A stretch of 64,000 nucleotides of DNA from the NCBI GenBank assembly GCA_017429685.1, contig JAFROL010000024.1:1-64000 (forward strand), read 5' to 3'. A program made the position numbers and the translations under genes. The notes under the pieces are model-generated. The model was not told where the DNA came from. It did not search any database and was given only the letters and a program-made list of their open reading frames with translations. This stretch comes from Bacteroidales bacterium. Lineage in GTDB: Bacteria; Bacteroidota; Bacteroidia; Bacteroidales; P3. Positions within the stretch are counted from its first letter, which is position 1. The number at the start of each line of letters is the position of its first letter. Of this stretch, positions 61,420-64,000 are shown piece after piece.

Positions 61420-62451
61420 ATGAATAAAACAGTCGCCGACCGCGAGACTCTTTTCACCTCCCTGCTCATTCGCAACCACTCTATGCTGTGGCGGATGTGC
61501 TGGCGCCGTTCCGGCAAGGACACCGATTGTTGCAAGGACCTGATGCAAGAGGTAGCCATCGACATCTGGAACAATCTCGACAAGCTCCGTCCCGACGCCA
61601 CTCCCAGCCAGGAGCGCGCTTGGGTCGGCTGGCGGGCCAGGTCGGTCTTTTTCAGAATCGGACGAACCAGGCAACTGCCCACCGAACCGCTTACGGACGA
61701 AATAGCCAACAGTGTTGTTGCTGACGAATCGCACCGTCTGGCCGAGATTCTCGAAGGCTGTATGTCGTCGCTCAGCGATGGCGAACGGCAGATGATGCAG
61801 CTCTACCTCGACGGCTACAACGCCGAGGAGATTGGCCAGCAGATCGGCGTCAGTCGCGATGCTGTCTATCAGCGTATGCACCGCGCAATCAATAAGATGC
61901 GCTATTCGGTCCTGGTGCTGCTGTTGTTGCTGGCCGCCGGTGCTACGGCCATTGCCATTGTGCCGCCGTGGAACAGATTCTTCGGCACCGAGTGGGGCAG
62001 GTTCTTTGGCCACGGCGATGAAGACCACGACGCCTTGTGCGATACTTCCCAAATCCAAACACTTGGCAAACATTCGGTTGCGCTTCCTCCGTCCGACACC
62101 GCCGTTGCTGCCGCAACAGCAGTGCCGGAGAAAAGGACCCAAAGAATCAGTATCGAAAGCCTTCCTGTGATAGATGTGCTGCAGATGCTGCCCTCGCAAG
62201 ACACCATCTGGGTGGCCGATATCGACAGCCGGCTGACATTGTCGTTTAACGGAGACGACATCATAATTGCAGGCAAGACGGGCGAAAGCATCAAGATCTA
62301 CGATATGAATGGCAATATGGTTGCCAGCGGCGTCGCCGACGGGCTGTGCATACTGAATCCATTCCCAATGCACAGCCTTGTGCTGCACTTGACGGACTAT
62401 TATTTCCGCCTAAAAATAGGCAACCGCGAAGAGATATTGCTGGTTCTGTAA
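61420..62451 (+). CDS. Membrane-anchored ECF sigma factor with T9SS-CTD-like outer domain
   Basis: A 343-residue protein. Residues about 1-158 form an ECF sigma factor: region 2 with DLMQEVAIDIWNNL and region 4 with SLSDGERQMMQLYLDGYNAEEIGQQIGVSRDAVYQRMHRAINK. A single transmembrane helix (about 162-182) follows, then an acidic/Pro/Ala linker and a C-terminal domain (about 255-340) with LTLSFNGDDIIIAGKTGESI and IYDMNGNMVASGVADG then YYFRLKIGN. That pattern resembles the fold of T9SS sorting domains, including the one on the divergent LRR protein. I infer a membrane-tethered sigma factor whose outer part senses an envelope signal. Typical ECF sigma factors are about half this length. Confidence 0.75.
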   Translation: MNKTVADRETLFTSLLIRNHSMLWRMCWRRSGKDTDCCKDLMQEVAIDIWNNLDKLRPDATPSQERAWVGWRARSVFFRIGRTRQLPTEPLTDEIANSVVADESHRLAEILEGCMSSLSDGERQMMQLYLDGYNAEEIGQQIGVSRDAVYQRMHRAINKMRYSVLVLLLLLAAGATAIAIVPPWNRFFGTEWGRFFGHGDEDHDALCDTSQIQTLGKHSVALPPSDTAVAAATAVPEKRTQRISIESLPVIDVLQMLPSQDTIWVADIDSRLTLSFNGDDIIIAGKTGESIKIYDMNGNMVASGVADGLCILNPFPMHSLVLHLTDYYFRLKIGNREEILLVL

Positions 62452-62537
62452 CGGCTACGGACATCGGCACGCTTCACGGCCAGAAAACTGCCAATGATTT
62501 TTTTCTGGAAAAGAAGCGTTATTTCCCAAAATAATCG

Positions 62538-62545
62538 TATCTTTG
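62538..62545 (+). promoter_or_regulatory. -7 element upstream of the tryptophanase leader
   Basis: TATCTTTG matches TAnnTTTG. No clear TTTG lies at the -33 distance. Transcription would start near 62550, giving a leader of about 210 bases before the tryptophanase gene. Confidence 0.6.
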
Positions 62546-62557
62546 CATTTCCAAACT

Positions 62558-62638
62558 ATGACAATGAACAGTATCGACATAAACGCCCGTTTGCTTTTCT
62601 TAAATATCAAGAAAAGAGACGTTTATTGTCCTTTTTAG
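62558..62638 (+). CDS. Possible leader peptide of the tryptophanase gene
   Basis: A 26-codon frame from ATG 62558 (24 codons from the second ATG at 62564), ending in Cys-Pro-Phe-stop. It begins a few bases after the predicted transcript start. Counting from 62564 it has the same length as Escherichia coli TnaC as I recall it, with Phe at position 12 where TnaC has its critical Trp, Asn-Ile at 14-15 and Val at 20 also shared, and Pro at 23 rather than 24. No Trp codon is present. The likeness may be chance; a leader-peptide role is inferred from length and position. Confidence 0.4.
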   Translation: MTMNSIDINARLLFLNIKKRDVYCPF

Positions 62639-62704
62639 AGACGTTTGCTATGGCGTCTCACGGCATCGACATACGAGAAATTGTATGCCGATTTTTGTGT
62701 TTTG
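62615..62704 (+). promoter_or_regulatory. Competing hairpins between leader frame and tryptophanase
   Basis: AGAGACGTTT occurs at 62615-62624 and 62637-62646; GAGACG in either copy can pair with CGTCTC at 62654-62659. Downstream, CGG (62661) with CATAC (62670-62674) can pair with GTATGCCG (62683-62690), followed by a T-rich run to 62704, a terminator-like structure with a bulge. The arrangement permits mutually exclusive folds, the first of which overlaps the leader frame. Bases 62705-62758 hold nothing else recognised. Confidence 0.4.
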
Positions 62705-62758
62705 ACAGTTTGGAAACAAAAAAACTCATTCAATAATTAATCAAAAAACGTAATAATT

Positions 62759-64000
62759 ATGGAACTCCCATTTGCAGAAGCGTGGAAAATCAAGATGGTG
62801 GAACCCATCAAGAAATCCACTCGTGAACAACGTGAAAAATGGCTCAACGAAGCCCATCAGAATGTCTTTATGCTGAAGAGCGACTACGTCTACATCGACC
62901 TGCTGACCGACAGCGGCACCGGCGCTATGAGCGACCGCCAGTGGGCTGCTATGATGCAGGGCGACGAAAGCTACGGCGGTGCCCGTTCGTTCTATCATAT
63001 GAAGGACACCATCACCGAGCTGACCGGCTTCGAGTATGTCATCCCCACCCACCAGGGCCGCGCAGCCGAGAACGTGCTGTTCAGCTACCTGGTAAAGCCC
63101 GGCAACATCATCCCCGGCAACGCCCACTTCGACACCACCAAGGGCCACATCGAGAGCCGCAAGGCTTTCGCCATCGACGTCACCGTCAAGGAGGCTTACG
63201 ACACCCAGCTTGAGGTCCCCTTCAAGGGCAACGTCGACCTGGCCAAGCTTGAGAAGGTCCTGCAGGAAAACAAGGGCAACGTCCCCTTTATGGTCCTCAC
63301 CGTCACCAACAACACCGTCGGCGGCCAGCCCGTCTCGATGCAGAACATCCGCGAGACCTGCGAACTCTGCCACAAATATGGCGTGCCCGTCAACGTCGAC
63401 AGCGCCCGCTTCATCGAGAACGCCTACTTCATCAAGACCCGCGAGAAAGGCTATGAGAACAAGACCCTGCGCGAAATCGCCCTCGAAATGTTCAGCTATG
63501 CCGACTCGATGACGATGAGTGCCAAGAAGGACGGCCTCGTCAATATGGGTGGTTTCATCGCCACCAACAAGAAGGAATGGTACGAAGGCGCCAAGATGTT
63601 CTGCATCCCCTTCGAAGGCTTCCTCACCTATGGCGGTATGAACGGCCGCGATATGGACGCCCTCGCCGTCGGTCTGAAAGAGAACATCGAGTTCGAGATG
63701 GTCGAGACCCGCATCAAGCAGGTCCACTACCTGGCCAAGAAGCTCGATGAGTACGGCATCCCCTACCAGCGTCCTGCCGGTGGCCACGCCATCTTCGTCG
63801 ACGCCGACAAGGTGCTGACCAACATCCCGAAAGAGGAATTCCCCGCCCAGACGCTGACCTGCGAGCTCTATCTTGAAGCCGGCATCCGCGCCTGCGAAAT
63901 CGGCTACGTGCTGGCCGACCGCGACCCCGTGACCCGCGAGAACCGCTTCGGTGGCAACGACTTCGTGCGCCTCTGCATCCCGCGCCGCGTCTACACCAAC
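62759..64000 (+). CDS. tnaA: Tryptophanase (3' end outside the window)
   Basis: Tryptophanase is a PLP enzyme that splits tryptophan into indole, pyruvate and ammonia. The 414 residues present lack about 45 C-terminal ones. It matches Bacteroidota enzymes from the start MELPFAEAWKIKMVEP; PLP-binding Lys257 in SAKKDG, THQGRAAEN (97-105), SARFIENAYFIK (215-226) and RPAGGHAIFVDA are visible. FDTTKGH (124-130) with Asp125 and GIRACEIG favour tryptophanase over tyrosine phenol-lyase. The start codon spans 62759-62761. The upstream leader with a small frame and hairpins suggests transcription attenuation. Confidence 0.93.
   Translation, partial: MELPFAEAWKIKMVEPIKKSTREQREKWLNEAHQNVFMLKSDYVYIDLLTDSGTGAMSDRQWAAMMQGDESYGGARSFYHMKDTITELTGFEYVIPTHQGRAAENVLFSYLVKPGNIIPGNAHFDTTKGHIESRKAFAIDVTVKEAYDTQLEVPFKGNVDLAKLEKVLQENKGNVPFMVLTVTNNTVGGQPVSMQNIRETCELCHKYGVPVNVDSARFIENAYFIKTREKGYENKTLREIALEMFSYADSMTMSAKKDGLVNMGGFIATNKKEWYEGAKMFCIPFEGFLTYGGMNGRDMDALAVGLKENIEFEMVETRIKQVHYLAKKLDEYGIPYQRPAGGHAIFVDADKVLTNIPKEEFPAQTLTCELYLEAGIRACEIGYVLADRDPVTRENRFGGNDFVRLCIPRRVYTN

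Noticed and set aside
62494-62736. 80-codon frame across the tryptophanase leader
   Set aside because: It begins upstream of the predicted promoter and runs through the terminator-like hairpin; the shorter frame at 62558 fits the transcript better.
62759-64000. Tyrosine phenol-lyase as the identity of the last gene
   Set aside because: FDTTKGH with Asp125, SARFIENAYFIK and GIRACEIG match tryptophanase better than tyrosine phenol-lyase at the discriminating positions I recall.

Overview
The window looks like a chromosomal segment of an uncultured member of the Bacteroidales (phylum Bacteroidota). The grounds are: an RNA polymerase and ribosomal protein cluster with Bacteroidota-type sequences, start codons without Shine-Dalgarno sequences, promoters of the TTTG/N19/TAnnTTTG type, three secreted proteins with type IX secretion (T9SS) C-terminal sorting domains, a SusC-like TonB-dependent receptor, LpxK, and a Bacteroidota-type tryptophanase. 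Codon use is mostly GC-rich with C-ending codons. The family or genus cannot be fixed by reading alone.

Layout. 1-13438 is the core information-processing cluster, all on the + strand: tuf (5' end cut by the window), tRNA-Trp, secE, nusG, rplK, rplA, rplJ, rplL, rpoB, rpoC and a DUF3467 gene, closed by a strong terminator at 13495. 13439-28690 is a surface-protein region: a 3867-residue T9SS protein with about 30 FGGGN-type repeats, two tiny overlapping genes, and an 839-840 residue lipoprotein with GLUG-like repeats. 28696-39639 is mixed housekeeping: holA, a TonB receptor, an AGCS amino-acid/Na+ symporter, an M23/LysM peptidase, trmD, clpP, dut, a NamZ-like muramidase and lpxK. 39690-42597 holds an ECF sigma factor, an overlapping probable anti-sigma factor and two outer-membrane barrels. 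42600-51558 is mainly on the - strand: MntP-like protein, rsmA, TPR protein, SIMPL protein, 3-aminobutyryl-CoA ammonia-lyase, a WG-repeat/TonB fusion and a CoA-transferase subunit, with a + strand O-antigen ligase-like gene between. 51750-55309 has a secreted unknown, GtrA, a T9SS zinc carboxypeptidase and a glycosyltransferase. 55395-64000 has an AAA ATPase, a phosphohexomutase, a four-helix-bundle protein between two palindromic arrays, a BspA-like T9SS protein, a membrane-anchored ECF sigma factor, and tryptophanase (3' end cut by the window).

Two themes stand out. First, intergenic regions carry short-period tandem repeats (7, 8, 9 or 10 bp), each with its own core, most of them palindromic or switching orientation midway. 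They occur even inside the rplJL-rpoBC operon, and some have been absorbed into coding sequence as signal peptides, linkers or C-terminal tails. Second, there are two candidate regulatory systems: a transmembrane ECF sigma factor whose outer domain resembles a T9SS sorting domain, divergent from a T9SS cargo gene; and a tryptophanase leader with a promoter, a 24-26 codon reading frame and competing hairpins resembling in layout a tnaC attenuator.

No insertion sequence, phage, CRISPR array, rRNA gene or replication origin was seen.
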